Origin: Gammaproteobacteria bacterium
Lineage (GTDB): Bacteria; Pseudomonadota; Gammaproteobacteria; Steroidobacterales; Woeseiaceae
Direction: 5' to 3'
DNA: 64,000 nt
Assembly: GCA_024640305.1 (NCBI GenBank)
Contig: JAHEFG010000010.1
Coordinates: 1 to 64,000 of the forward strand
This document shows, one piece after another, positions 43,620 to 52,006 of the stretch. The position numbers and the translations under genes were made by a program. The stretch's first letter is position 1. Each line of letters starts with the position of its first letter. The notes beneath the pieces are model-generated. The model was not told the origin of the DNA. It ran no database searches and saw nothing but the letters and a program-made list of their open reading frames with translations.

Positions 43620-44701
43620 ACGACTGGTACTCCCGATTCAACGTCGGCGTTCTGGGCACGATCGCGAAGGAAGTGATCCATAAGCACCAAAGCAACCATC
43701 GCCTCGGCGATAGGGGTTGCGCGCAGCCCCACACAAGGGTCGTGGCGGCCCTTGGTGACGATCTCGGTCTGCTTGCCCGACGAGTCGATAGTCTTGCCAG
43801 GAACTGAAATGCTCGAGGTCGGCTTCAACGCGATGCTGGCGAGAAGGTCCTGTCCCGACGAAATGCCGCCCAGGGTCCCACCGGCATCGTTCTTGCTAAA
43901 GCCATCCGGCCCGATTTCGTCACGATGTTCACTACCACGTTGTGTGACGGCTGCAAAACCGGCGCCGATCTCGATTCCTTTAACAGCGTTGATACTCATC
44001 AAGCCGTGCGCGATGTCCGCGCCCAGCTTGTCAAACACGGGTTCGCCAAGACCAGGCGGCAAATTGCTGGCCAGCACACTAATTTTTGCCCCAATGGAGT
44101 CGCCCTGCGCTCGCAGGTCATCCATGAACTTCGCAAGTTCGTCCATACGTCCCGGATCCGCACAAAAAAACGGATTGTCATTGACGATGGACAGGTCAGT
44201 GCCCGCCAGTTTTATCGGGCCGAGCTGCGCGAGGTAGCCCGTTATCTCCACGCCCAGCTTTTCGCGCAGAAACTTGCGCGCGATCGCACCGGCCGCCACG
44301 CGCATCGATGTCTCTCGCGCCGATGAGCGGCCCCCGCCACGATAATCGCGAATGCCGTACTTTTGTTGATACGTGTAGTCGGCGTGTCCGGGACGGAACT
44401 TGTCCTTAATATCGCCGTAATCCCTGGAGCGCTGATCGGCATTTTCGATAAGCAACCCGATCGGCGTGCCGGTCGTCTTACCTTCGAATACACCTGACAG
44501 GATCTGTACCTGATCGGGCTCGTTGCGCTGCGTCGTATGACGCGAACGTCCGGGACGACGGCGATCGAGGTCGACTTGAATGTCACTCTCGCTGAGCTCC
44601 ATTCCTGGTGGGCAACCATCAACCACGCAACCCAGTGCCCGCCCGTGGCTCTCGCCAAACGTCGACACGATAAATAACCGACCGAAACTACTACCTGACA
44701 C
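43616..44701 (-). CDS. aroC: Chorismate synthase
   Basis: Last enzyme of the shikimate pathway, converting EPSP to chorismate with reduced FMN. 361 residues. Signatures: [20 protein letters not shown] at the N-terminus, [27 protein letters not shown] in the middle (positions ~105-130), and [20 protein letters not shown] near the end. The start is GTG 44701 with GAGG nine bases before it, one base after the stop of prmB. The prmB-aroC-asd order suggests one transcript. Confidence 0.97.
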   Translation of the reverse strand: MSGSSFGRLFIVSTFGESHGRALGCVVDGCPPGMELSESDIQVDLDRRRPGRSRHTTQRNEPDQVQILSGVFEGKTTGTPIGLLIENADQRSRDYGDIKDKFRPGHADYTYQQKYGIRDYRGGGRSSARETSMRVAAGAIARKFLREKLGVEITGYLAQLGPIKLAGTDLSIVNDNPFFCADPGRMDELAKFMDDLRAQGDSIGAKISVLASNLPPGLGEPVFDKLGADIAHGLMSINAVKGIEIGAGFAAVTQRGSEHRDEIGPDGFSKNDAGGTLGGISSGQDLLASIALKPTSSISVPGKTIDSSGKQTEIVTKGRHDPCVGLRATPIAEAMVALVLMDHFLRDRAQNADVESGVPVV

Positions 44702-44702
44702 C

Positions 44703-45596
44703 TTATATATCCTCGAGATCTTGCTTTGTCAGCAGGAATACGCCTGACCCGCCATGCTCGAACTCCAGCCACGTAAATGCAACACCCGGATAACGTTTTT
44801 CCAACGCTGGCTGACTGTTGCCGACTTCACAGACGAGTATTCCCTTGTCGTTCAGGAATCGCGATGCATGATGCAGGATCGTGTTCACTGAATCCAGACC
44901 ATCTTCACCTGCCGCCAGCCCCAACTCGGGTTCGTGCCCAAATTCGCGCGGCAGAGCATCCATGTCCTCTTTATCCACGTACGGTGGATTACTCACAATC
45001 AGGTCGTAGTGTCTGCCCTCCAGGTTATCGAAAAAGCTGGACTGAACCAGTCGGACGCGATCGGCAAGCTCATGCTTCTCTATATTGATGGCCGCGACAT
45101 CGAGTGCGTCCGTCGATATATCAACTGCATCAACAACGGCATCGGGGAACGCTTTTGCGATAGCGATCGCAATGCAGCCACTGCCAGTGCCGAGGTCGAC
45201 CGCTGATTTGACGTCCTCCGCAACCAGCCATGGTACGAACCGATCATGAATGAGTTCGGCGAAAGGCGACCGCGGAACCAGCACTCGCTCGTCGACGTAG
45301 AATTCGAGCCCGGCAAACCAGGCCTGGTTGACGAGATACGCAACCGGTACACGATCGCGAATCCGTCTTTCGACCAATGCTTCCAGCTCACGCACTTCGG
45401 CTGGCTCGACGGTCCTGCCATAAACGGCCGGCACATCGTCATGTGACAGCCCAAGATGCGCGAATACCAGCCAGGCGGCCTCGTCGACCGCATTATCCGT
45501 GCCATGACCGAAGTTCAGGTCTGCTGCGTCGAAACGACTGGCGATCTCACGGATGATCGCCTCAACAGTCGTCGCTTGTTCAGATGTCTGTGCCAT
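44703..45596 (-). CDS. prmB: 50S ribosomal protein L3 glutamine methyltransferase
   Basis: SAM-dependent N5-glutamine methyltransferase of 297 residues. It has SAM motif [20 protein letters not shown], the catalytic NPPY in [20 protein letters not shown] and the PrmB/PrmC N-terminal helical domain. The [14 protein letters not shown] segment and position before aroC favour PrmB (L3) over PrmC (release factors), which would be near prfA. ATG 45596 is chosen; a longer frame to 45848 would overlap the divergent Sco gene. Confidence 0.92.
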   Translation of the reverse strand: MAQTSEQATTVEAIIREIASRFDAADLNFGHGTDNAVDEAAWLVFAHLGLSHDDVPAVYGRTVEPAEVRELEALVERRIRDRVPVAYLVNQAWFAGLEFYVDERVLVPRSPFAELIHDRFVPWLVAEDVKSAVDLGTGSGCIAIAIAKAFPDAVVDAVDISTDALDVAAINIEKHELADRVRLVQSSFFDNLEGRHYDLIVSNPPYVDKEDMDALPREFGHEPELGLAAGEDGLDSVNTILHHASRFLNDKGILVCEVGNSQPALEKRYPGVAFTWLEFEHGGSGVFLLTKQDLEDI

Positions 45597-45650
45597 AGAT
45601 GAAGAGTGTCGTTTAGAATAGGAGCATTGCGCAAACCGAACTGCCAAATA

Positions 45651-46265
45651 ATGAACTTCAGAAAAGCTTTTATTGTCTTTGCCGCTCTCGCCGCAATCAC
45701 TACCGGTGCGTGGTTCTCGCTGCAGCTGGCCTCGCCTCCGCCTGTGCCCACTACGGCCACGATTTTGCCTGCCAGCAGCGAATTGCCGGAATTTTCCTTG
45801 CTGGACCAGAGTGGCCAGACGATTGGCCGCGATGTTTTCGAAGGGCAATGGGACCTGCTGTTCTTCGGCTTCACACAGTGTCCGGACATCTGTCCATTAA
45901 CGCTGCAGGTTCTCGCAGAAGCGCAACGACAACTAGCAGATGCCGGCCAGCAACCGCTGCCGCGCATCGTGCTCGTCAGTGTCGACCCCGAACGCGACAC
46001 GCCTGATGTGATCGGACAATACGTGGATCATTTCGGCGCAGATAGTCTCGGTATCACGGGTTCCATGGACGAACTCCGGAAGCTCACTAACAGCCTCGGC
46101 ATATTCTTCGAGAAATCCGGGCCGGACGAGGAAAATTACTCGGTCGCCCATTCAGCTGTCGTTCTCCTCATAGATCCTGACGGCCGGTTTCAAGCCCTGT
46201 TCGGCTCTCCGCATTTAGCAGAGAACTTCGTACATGATTTGCCAATTATAATGAACGCACAATGA
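45651..46265 (+). CDS. SCO1/SenC-family copper-binding thioredoxin-fold protein
   Basis: Membrane-anchored periplasmic protein of 204 residues that helps deliver copper to the CuA site of cytochrome oxidase. Anchor [19 protein letters not shown], then a Sco domain with copper ligands Cys77 and Cys81 ([15 protein letters not shown]) and His167 ([17 protein letters not shown]). ATG 45651 gives a normal anchor; in-frame ATG 45606 and TTG 45627 are alternatives with poorly placed ribosome sites. Divergent from prmB by about 54 bases. The next gene, a PCuAC protein, overlaps by four bases. Confidence 0.92.
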   Translation: MNFRKAFIVFAALAAITTGAWFSLQLASPPPVPTTATILPASSELPEFSLLDQSGQTIGRDVFEGQWDLLFFGFTQCPDICPLTLQVLAEAQRQLADAGQQPLPRIVLVSVDPERDTPDVIGQYVDHFGADSLGITGSMDELRKLTNSLGIFFEKSGPDEENYSVAHSAVVLLIDPDGRFQALFGSPHLAENFVHDLPIIMNAQ

Positions 46266-46675
46266 AACAACTTACTCTCGCTGTTCTCTTCACGCTGCTG
46301 ATGGCGGCATGTTCCGAAGCACAAGCGCCGTTGGCCGCAAGTGACGTCGTCGTTACCCAATCTGTGCCGGGCATGCGCATGAGCGCCGGCTACTTCAAGC
46401 TGACCAACAACTCGGCGCAAAGCATCAACATTTCACATGTCACAAGTCCACAATTCGCCTCGGTTGAGATGCACGAGACGATCATAAAAGATGAGGTCGC
46501 CCGCATGGTTCCACTCCAGGTGCTGACCTTGCAGCCCGGGGAGACCGTGAGTTTCGAGCCTGGCGGCAAGCATCTGATGCTGATGCGGCCAGGCAACGAT
46601 TTTGATTCAGTGACGCTGCAGTTTTTCGCTGGTGAGGCACTGCTGCTAAGCGTTAACACAGATTTCGACCGGTAA
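46262..46675 (+). CDS. PCuAC periplasmic Cu(I) chaperone, lipoprotein form
   Basis: Copper chaperone of 137 residues. It begins with a lipoprotein signal with Cys17 (LLMAACS). The Cu(I) site is a perfect H-x10-M-x21-H-x-M pattern: His71, Met82, His104, Met106 (in VEMHET and GKHLMLM). PCuAC proteins work with Sco to load CuA of cytochrome c oxidase, and the gene overlaps sco by four bases (ATGA), supporting a joint role. The oxidase itself is not in this window. Confidence 0.95.
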   Translation: MKQLTLAVLFTLLMAACSEAQAPLAASDVVVTQSVPGMRMSAGYFKLTNNSAQSINISHVTSPQFASVEMHETIIKDEVARMVPLQVLTLQPGETVSFEPGGKHLMLMRPGNDFDSVTLQFFAGEALLLSVNTDFDR

Positions 46676-46682
46676 TTCTTCC

Positions 46683-47546
46683 ATGCGCGCGCGATTTTTC
46701 GTATTTCTGCAGTATGTGCTGCCTCGATTCTGGCTGACGGCGATCGTTTATCGGCTCGCGAGAATTCGTACACCTGCCATAAAAGACCTGCTCATCAAAC
46801 GCTTCATATTGCACTTCGATGTCGAAACCGAAGAGGTCGAGCTCGAAATTCCGGGTGGCTTCGAATCATTTAACGATTTTTTCATTCGACAGCTCAAGGG
46901 CGATGCCCGGCCGATCGATGCGCAACCTGGAGCTATCGTTTCTCCGGTAGATGGCACGGTCAGCAGGTCTGGCCGGATGCTGGCCGGCAGCATCATGCAG
47001 GCGAAGGGCATCGACTACACACTTGAGGACTTGCTCGCGACCGACCTGGATCAGGCTGCTGCGCTTGCAAATGGCTCGTTCGCGACGATCTATCTTGCGC
47101 CATACAACTATCACCGCGTGCACGCGCCGTTCGATGGCAAAGTCGTCGCTGCAAGATACGTTCCCGGCGATTTGTTCAGCGTCAACGCTGCCACCGCGAA
47201 ATGCGTTCCAGGGCTGTTTCGACGCAACGAACGGCTTGTCCTGCATTTCGAAACTTCGCACGGTCCGGCGGCGTTGGTATTTGTTGGCGCCCTCAATGTT
47301 GGCAGCATTAGCACCCCGTGGAGCGGACAGATTCGGCCACGCAAGAACGGCGTCGTCGAGACAGTAGATTTGAGCAGCGGACCCGACACCATCAGCAAGG
47401 GAGACCTGCTCGGCTGGTTCAATATGGGATCCACCGTCATCATCCTGATGCCCGAGCACACCTGTGAATGGCACGACGATCTCGAACCCGGTAAGACCGT
47501 TCGCATGGGAGAGTCAATCGGCAAGATTCAGGACATCGCCGCGTGA
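46683..47546 (+). CDS. psd: Phosphatidylserine decarboxylase
   Basis: Inner-membrane pyruvoyl enzyme that converts phosphatidylserine to phosphatidylethanolamine. 287 residues. The proenzyme cleaves itself at Gly249-Ser250 in FNMGSTVI, the family's LGST site with Met for Leu. Asp90 (SPVDGTVS) and the His of YHRVHAP (144/147) complete the autoprocessing triad. The N-terminal half is typical (FFIRQLKGDARPID). It lies 7 bases after the PCuAC gene and its stop overlaps epmA's GTG (GTGA). The psd-epmA link is also known in E. coli. Confidence 0.95.
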   Translation: MRARFFVFLQYVLPRFWLTAIVYRLARIRTPAIKDLLIKRFILHFDVETEEVELEIPGGFESFNDFFIRQLKGDARPIDAQPGAIVSPVDGTVSRSGRMLAGSIMQAKGIDYTLEDLLATDLDQAAALANGSFATIYLAPYNYHRVHAPFDGKVVAARYVPGDLFSVNAATAKCVPGLFRRNERLVLHFETSHGPAALVFVGALNVGSISTPWSGQIRPRKNGVVETVDLSSGPDTISKGDLLGWFNMGSTVIILMPEHTCEWHDDLEPGKTVRMGESIGKIQDIAA

Positions 47547-48517
47547 GCGATTGGCAGCCTTCCGGCGGACCGGCGGCAGCTCGTAGCCGCGAAGCAATGA
47601 TGTGTCGGGCGCGTGACTACTTCGTAGCTCAGGACGTTCTCGCGGTCGACACTCCTGCCTTGAGCCAGTACGCAGTTACAGATGCGAACATCGAGAGCCT
47701 CGCGGTGTCCACGCGTGATGGCCGCAAGTATTTTCTGCATACGTCGCCCGAGTTCTGCATGAAACGATTGCTGGCGGCAGGTTACCCCGACATCTATTCA
47801 ATTTGCCGTGTATTCAGGGATGGTGAGGCGGGCCAGTGGCACGCGCCGGAGTTCACGATGGTTGAGTGGTATCGCCTGGGATTCGAATTAAGCCAAATAA
47901 TTGATGACACGACGCACTTCATCGCGACCTGCCTGGATTTGCCGACCCTGGCAAACAGCGTTGTGCGATTCGATTTTGCCGACATCTTGCAGGAATTCGC
48001 TGCTATCGACATAACAGACACGTCAGTTGACGAGCTTGCGGCCTGCTGTGACGCCGATGAGACGCTGCGTGCCAGCATTGGGACAGATAAAGACGCCTGG
48101 CTGGATCTGATCGTTGCAACGGTGATAGCGCCACAATTTGTGCCTGACGAATTAACCGTGGTTCAGCATTACCCCGCAAGCCAGGCAGCGCTGGCAAGAG
48201 TATGCCCGAACGACCCTCTTTTCGCCGACCGTTTCGAGGTCTTCTGTGGTTCGATCGAACTCGCAAACGGATATGTCGAGCTGACCGACGCCGCGGAACA
48301 ACGTCGGCGTATGGACAGTGACCTGCGCAAGAGACGTGACTCGGGACAAACCGAGCCGCCCTGGGACAGGCAATTAATCGGCGCACTCGATTCCGGCCTC
48401 CCCCAGTGTGCCGGAGTTGCCGTGGGATTTGAGCGGCTACAAATGATCTTCGACGGCTCTGACGACATACGTGAGGTAGTCACCTTTGGCAGCGAGTACA
48501 CCAATGGAAAGCTCTGA
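47543..48517 (+). CDS. epmA: EF-P--(R)-beta-lysine ligase
   Basis: Paralogue of the lysyl-tRNA synthetase catalytic core that ligates beta-lysine to a Lys of elongation factor P. 324 residues, no anticodon-binding domain. Class II motifs: motif 2 in ICRVFRDGEAGQWHAPEFTM, motif 3 in GVAVGFERLQMIF, and the flipping-loop region FLHTSPEFCMKRLLAAG. The start is GTG 47543. Its substrate EF-P is encoded 450 bases downstream on the other strand with Lys34 present; EpmB, which makes beta-lysine, is not in the window. Confidence 0.95.
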   Translation: MSDWQPSGGPAAARSREAMMCRARDYFVAQDVLAVDTPALSQYAVTDANIESLAVSTRDGRKYFLHTSPEFCMKRLLAAGYPDIYSICRVFRDGEAGQWHAPEFTMVEWYRLGFELSQIIDDTTHFIATCLDLPTLANSVVRFDFADILQEFAAIDITDTSVDELAACCDADETLRASIGTDKDAWLDLIVATVIAPQFVPDELTVVQHYPASQAALARVCPNDPLFADRFEVFCGSIELANGYVELTDAAEQRRRMDSDLRKRRDSGQTEPPWDRQLIGALDSGLPQCAGVAVGFERLQMIFDGSDDIREVVTFGSEYTNGKL

Positions 48518-48974
48518 TTACAATTTGTTGAAATCTCAGTTCGAAGCACTCGTCGCCGATGAACCAGATGTACTTGCCAACACAAGTAACTTCGTCGGTT
48601 TGCTATTCAACGCGCTCGATAAAATTAACTGGCTGGGAATTTACGTTTTGCGCGACGGCGAACTGGTGCTGGGGCCATTCCAGGGCAAGCCCGCATGTAT
48701 TCGAATTCCGATAGGCCGTGGCGTTTGTGGCACAGCTGCGGCAACGCTCGAAACACAACTTGTTCCAAACGTGCACGAGTTTCCGGGCCACATTCCTTGT
48801 GACGATGCCTCGCTCTCCGAAATCGTCGTGCCACTCATTATCGATGGAGCGCTTGTCGGTGTGCTGGACATCGATAGCCCGATAACAGACCGCTTTAACG
48901 CGATCGATAAGGAAGGTCTGGAATTGTTGTGCAGCGCGTTTTGCGAATCGCAGTCGGGCAGGAAGTTTATTTGA
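48504..48974 (+). CDS. msrC: Free methionine-(R)-sulfoxide reductase (GAF domain)
   Basis: Small cytosolic GAF-domain enzyme of about 156 residues that reduces free methionine-R-sulfoxide. All three characteristic cysteines are in place: [20 protein letters not shown] and [22 protein letters not shown] 48504 overlaps the end of epmA by 14 bases; TTG 48486 in frame is an alternative. Its stop overlaps the end of the convergent efp gene by eight bases. Confidence 0.93.
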   Translation: MESSDYNLLKSQFEALVADEPDVLANTSNFVGLLFNALDKINWLGIYVLRDGELVLGPFQGKPACIRIPIGRGVCGTAAATLETQLVPNVHEFPGHIPCDDASLSEIVVPLIIDGALVGVLDIDSPITDRFNAIDKEGLELLCSAFCESQSGRKFI

Positions 48975-49533
48975 CCCTGGAAACGTACTCGCGTGAGCGT
49001 GTGTCTACGCGAATCGTTTCGTTCTGATCCACAAACAGGGGCACTCGAACAACCGCGCCGGTCGATAACGTCGCCGGTTTAACCCCACCGCTTGCCGTAT
49101 CACCTTTGACACCGGGGTCAGTCTCAACAATCTCCAGCTCAACAAAGTTGGGTGGCTCGACAAGTAGCGGCGAGTTATTCCACAGCGTGATCTGGCAGAT
49201 GTCCCCGTCACTAATCCAGTCTTTGGCATCGCCAACAGCTTTTTCATCGGCCGCGTACTGTTCAAATGTGTCGGCAACCATGAAATGCCAGAACTCGCCG
49301 TCGTTGTAGAGGTACTGCATGTCGGTGTCCATGACATCAGCAGCCTCAACGCTCTCTCCCGACTTAAATGTCTTGTCGACCGTCTTGCCGGTTTTCAGGT
49401 TCTTGATGCGCACACGGTTGAACGCCTGTCCCTTGCCCGGTTTGACGAACTCGTTCTCAACAATGATGCACGGGTCATTATCAATAATGATCCGGAGCCC
49501 CGATTTGAATTCACTAGTGTTGTAATTTGCCAT
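48967..49533 (-). CDS. efp: Elongation factor P
   Basis: Ribosome-binding factor that relieves stalling at polyproline. 188 residues, three beta-barrel domains. Lys34 in [11 protein letters not shown] is the site of beta-lysylation by EpmA, whose gene is adjacent. Conserved blocks are [19 protein letters not shown] and the C-terminal [25 protein letters not shown] (about 163-187). Convergent with msrC. Confidence 0.98.
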   Translation of the reverse strand: MANYNTSEFKSGLRIIIDNDPCIIVENEFVKPGKGQAFNRVRIKNLKTGKTVDKTFKSGESVEAADVMDTDMQYLYNDGEFWHFMVADTFEQYAADEKAVGDAKDWISDGDICQITLWNNSPLLVEPPNFVELEIVETDPGVKGDTASGGVKPATLSTGAVVRVPLFVDQNETIRVDTRSREYVSRVK

Positions 49534-49739
49534 AACGTCGGATGATACCGCAGTCCCAAATGAGTGCCACTGAAAGTCGGATTATCACAGTGATCGCACC
49601 GAAAGCACACCGAAATTTGATACCCGTCACGGTTTTGGCATACCGACCGAGACACCTGCAACGGCAGTGCTAGACTCCTTACTTCTTAACAGAATCCGGG
49701 CCGATACGGAAATCACCGGGCCGTCGCAAGGAACGCAAT

Positions 49740-51848
49740 TTGAACGGGCGCCATAGCATCTCGATAGCCATCCTGAGTGAAAGCCAGGATGACGTTGCGC
49801 TGATAAACGGCACGCTTCGCGATGCCGGGCATGCGGCGCAATGCCACTGGGTCAAAACCCCTACCGATCTCAGTAAGCTACTGGCCGATGAACCAGTTGA
49901 GCTGTTGATTCTGAATTGCGACCGCTATCCGGATTCCATCAGACAGGTCATAAAACAAAAAGACCGCCATAACCCTGAAGTACCGGTTATCGCCCTGCAG
50001 GAAGAAGCAGACGAGAAGCACATTCTGGAAGCGATGAAGAGCGGCGCCTGCGATCTTGTTTCCATTGGTCTTCGAGATCGACTGCAGTCAGTCGTTACGC
50101 GCGAATTGCGCGCACTGCGCGTGGAACGAGCGTTGAATTCGACGATTCACTCGGCCACGGAATACAAACGGCAGCTAAAAGACCACATGCAGTCGTCGTC
50201 GAGCGCAATCGCGCTGGTCGAGGAAGGGATCATTACTGACGTCAACGATGCCTGGCTAGCTCTGTTTCGGGCAGCCAGCAATGATGAGGTCATTGGCTTG
50301 CCCCTGATGGATAGTTTCGAACCCGAAAGCCAGGCCGCTATCAAGGGTGCTCTGGTTGCGGCCATCGCCGGAAAATGGGCGGTGAATGAAAAGCTCATTG
50401 CCAAGTCGCACATCACAAGTAGCGATGACAACGAGGTTCACCTCGAGTTTCGCAAATTTGTTTTCGACAATGGTCCGTGTGTGCAGGTGCGCATCTCCGC
50501 AGCCGACAGACAAATTCAGGAACCCACCAAACTCGTCCACGACGCGCTAAAGCGGGATCCCACGACCCTGCTTTTTCATCGGGCGCAATTCCTGGAACGG
50601 ATCGAGAAGCGACTTCGCCGCAAGCCTGCATCAGGCCTGCACGTGCTGGCCTATGTACGAATAGACAATTTTGCCGACGTTTGCGAGAGAGTTGGCATCC
50701 TCAATTCCGATGAAATTCTTGCTCAATTTGCTGAAGCGGTACGAAAACGCATGCACCCTCGCGACGTCGCCGGCCGGTTTGAGGGCACAGCACTTATGGT
50801 GCTTCTCGAACGAGGCAAAGCACGCGATGCCGAAGTCTGGGGCAAACAACTCTGCGAACACATCCGCAAACTGACGTTCGATGTCGACGACAAATCAACT
50901 CCCCTGACTTGCTCGGTCGGCGTCTGTGCAGCAAACGAGGTTTACAGCACGCTCGAAAAATTTGTCACCGCTACCGTTGATGCATACAAAATCGCAAAAC
51001 AGGCTGGCGGCAATTCGGTCGTACTTAGCGACAGTGCGGCAGAGGACACGAAGCAACAGGAATTCGACGCTATCTGGGTCAAGCACCTCAAATCAGCGCT
51101 TATGGATGATCGCTTCCGTCTTGCTCAACTGCCCATTGCGGGCCTGCGCAGCGATGGCATCGAAATGTATGACCTGCTCGTGCGGATGCTCGACGAACAA
51201 GGAAACTCGGTATTACCGTCAGAGTTCTTGCCGGCCGCCGAACGTAACAACATGATGAAGAACATCGATAGGTGGATGGTGAAAGCCGCTATCGAATTCT
51301 GCAACAACTCGAACGCAGATCGCGTTTTCGTTCGGCTTTCCCGGCAGTCGGTCCTCGACGCTTCGACGATTGCGTGGATGGAGCAGGAATTTGACAAACG
51401 CGAATTCGATTGCACGCGCCTTGTCATGCAGCTGCCTGAGCGCGACGCAGCCAAACACATCAAGCAGACCCGTTCGGTTGTAACGAAATTACGCAAACTG
51501 GGCATCGGATTTGCGCTCGAGAACTACGGTATAGACCAGGAACGCTTCCAGATTCTCGACATCCTCAAGCCCGACTACATCAAGATTGACGGCGAATTGA
51601 TGCACACACTGATCACCGACCCTGGCATGCAAAAATCGGTTGAAGGGATCGTGCGGGCGGCAAACGAGCGGAGCATCAAGACCGTCGCCGAACGAGTCGA
51701 GAATGCGAACGCCATGGCGGTGCTGTTTCAACTCGGCCTCGACTTCATGCAGGGACATTATGTTCACGAACCCGAGGTGGTTTTGGAGGACACAGTCTCC
51801 GGAAAGCACGTCACATTGGATGATTTAGTCGCAGCCAACGCGAACTAA
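49740..51848 (+). CDS. FimX-like protein: receiver-PAS-degenerate GGDEF-degenerate EAL
   Basis: Cytosolic protein of 702 residues. Order: receiver-like domain (1-125; the phosphoacceptor region reads ELLILNCDRYPD), PAS-like domain (150-255; AIALVEEGIITDVNDAWLAL), GGDEF domain whose active site reads FEGTA (347-351), and EAL domain where EAL is YDL (477-479), the metal-site helix reads VMQLPE instead of x-x-E-x-T-E, and D-F-G is N-Y-G (595-597). DYIKIDG (612-618), AERVE and QGHY are kept. Both catalytic activities are therefore probably lost and it may act as a c-di-GMP sensor, as FimX does in Pseudomonas. The start is TTG 49740 with AAGGA seven bases before. The next gene is FimV-like. Confidence 0.88.
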   Translation: MNGRHSISIAILSESQDDVALINGTLRDAGHAAQCHWVKTPTDLSKLLADEPVELLILNCDRYPDSIRQVIKQKDRHNPEVPVIALQEEADEKHILEAMKSGACDLVSIGLRDRLQSVVTRELRALRVERALNSTIHSATEYKRQLKDHMQSSSSAIALVEEGIITDVNDAWLALFRAASNDEVIGLPLMDSFEPESQAAIKGALVAAIAGKWAVNEKLIAKSHITSSDDNEVHLEFRKFVFDNGPCVQVRISAADRQIQEPTKLVHDALKRDPTTLLFHRAQFLERIEKRLRRKPASGLHVLAYVRIDNFADVCERVGILNSDEILAQFAEAVRKRMHPRDVAGRFEGTALMVLLERGKARDAEVWGKQLCEHIRKLTFDVDDKSTPLTCSVGVCAANEVYSTLEKFVTATVDAYKIAKQAGGNSVVLSDSAAEDTKQQEFDAIWVKHLKSALMDDRFRLAQLPIAGLRSDGIEMYDLLVRMLDEQGNSVLPSEFLPAAERNNMMKNIDRWMVKAAIEFCNNSNADRVFVRLSRQSVLDASTIAWMEQEFDKREFDCTRLVMQLPERDAAKHIKQTRSVVTKLRKLGIGFALENYGIDQERFQILDILKPDYIKIDGELMHTLITDPGMQKSVEGIVRAANERSIKTVAERVENANAMAVLFQLGLDFMQGHYVHEPEVVLEDTVSGKHVTLDDLVAANAN

Positions 51849-51870
51849 TTGATTTAAAAAGGAATTTAGA

Positions 51871-51888
51871 GTGTGACGTAGTTCACAC
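51871..51888. promoter_or_regulatory. CRP/Vfr-type palindrome
   Basis: GTGTGA-N6-TCACAC: the exact TGTGA-N6-TCACA core of CRP-family sites spans 51872-51887. It lies 23 bases after the FimX-like stop and upstream of the FimV-like gene. A -10-like TAGAAT is at 51934-51939. No T-run follows, so a terminator is unlikely. Confidence 0.55.
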
Positions 51889-52006
51889 TGCGGTATTGGA
51901 ACCATCCGCTAACGACAGCGCAACGGCAAAACATAGAATAACCCTGCAATTCGTCGTGATGACGATTCAGGAATTCGCAGACGCTGATACCACGGAGTGC
52001 CGAGAA

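Noticed and set aside
45606-45650. Upstream starts (ATG 45606, TTG 45627) for the Sco gene
   Set aside because: GGAG is only two bases from TTG and ATG 45606 has no site; ATG 45651 gives a clean membrane anchor.
49584-49594. Palindrome ATCACAGTGAT between efp and the FimX-like gene
   Set aside because: Only 5+1+5 bases, no matching known operator geometry and no promoter found next to it.
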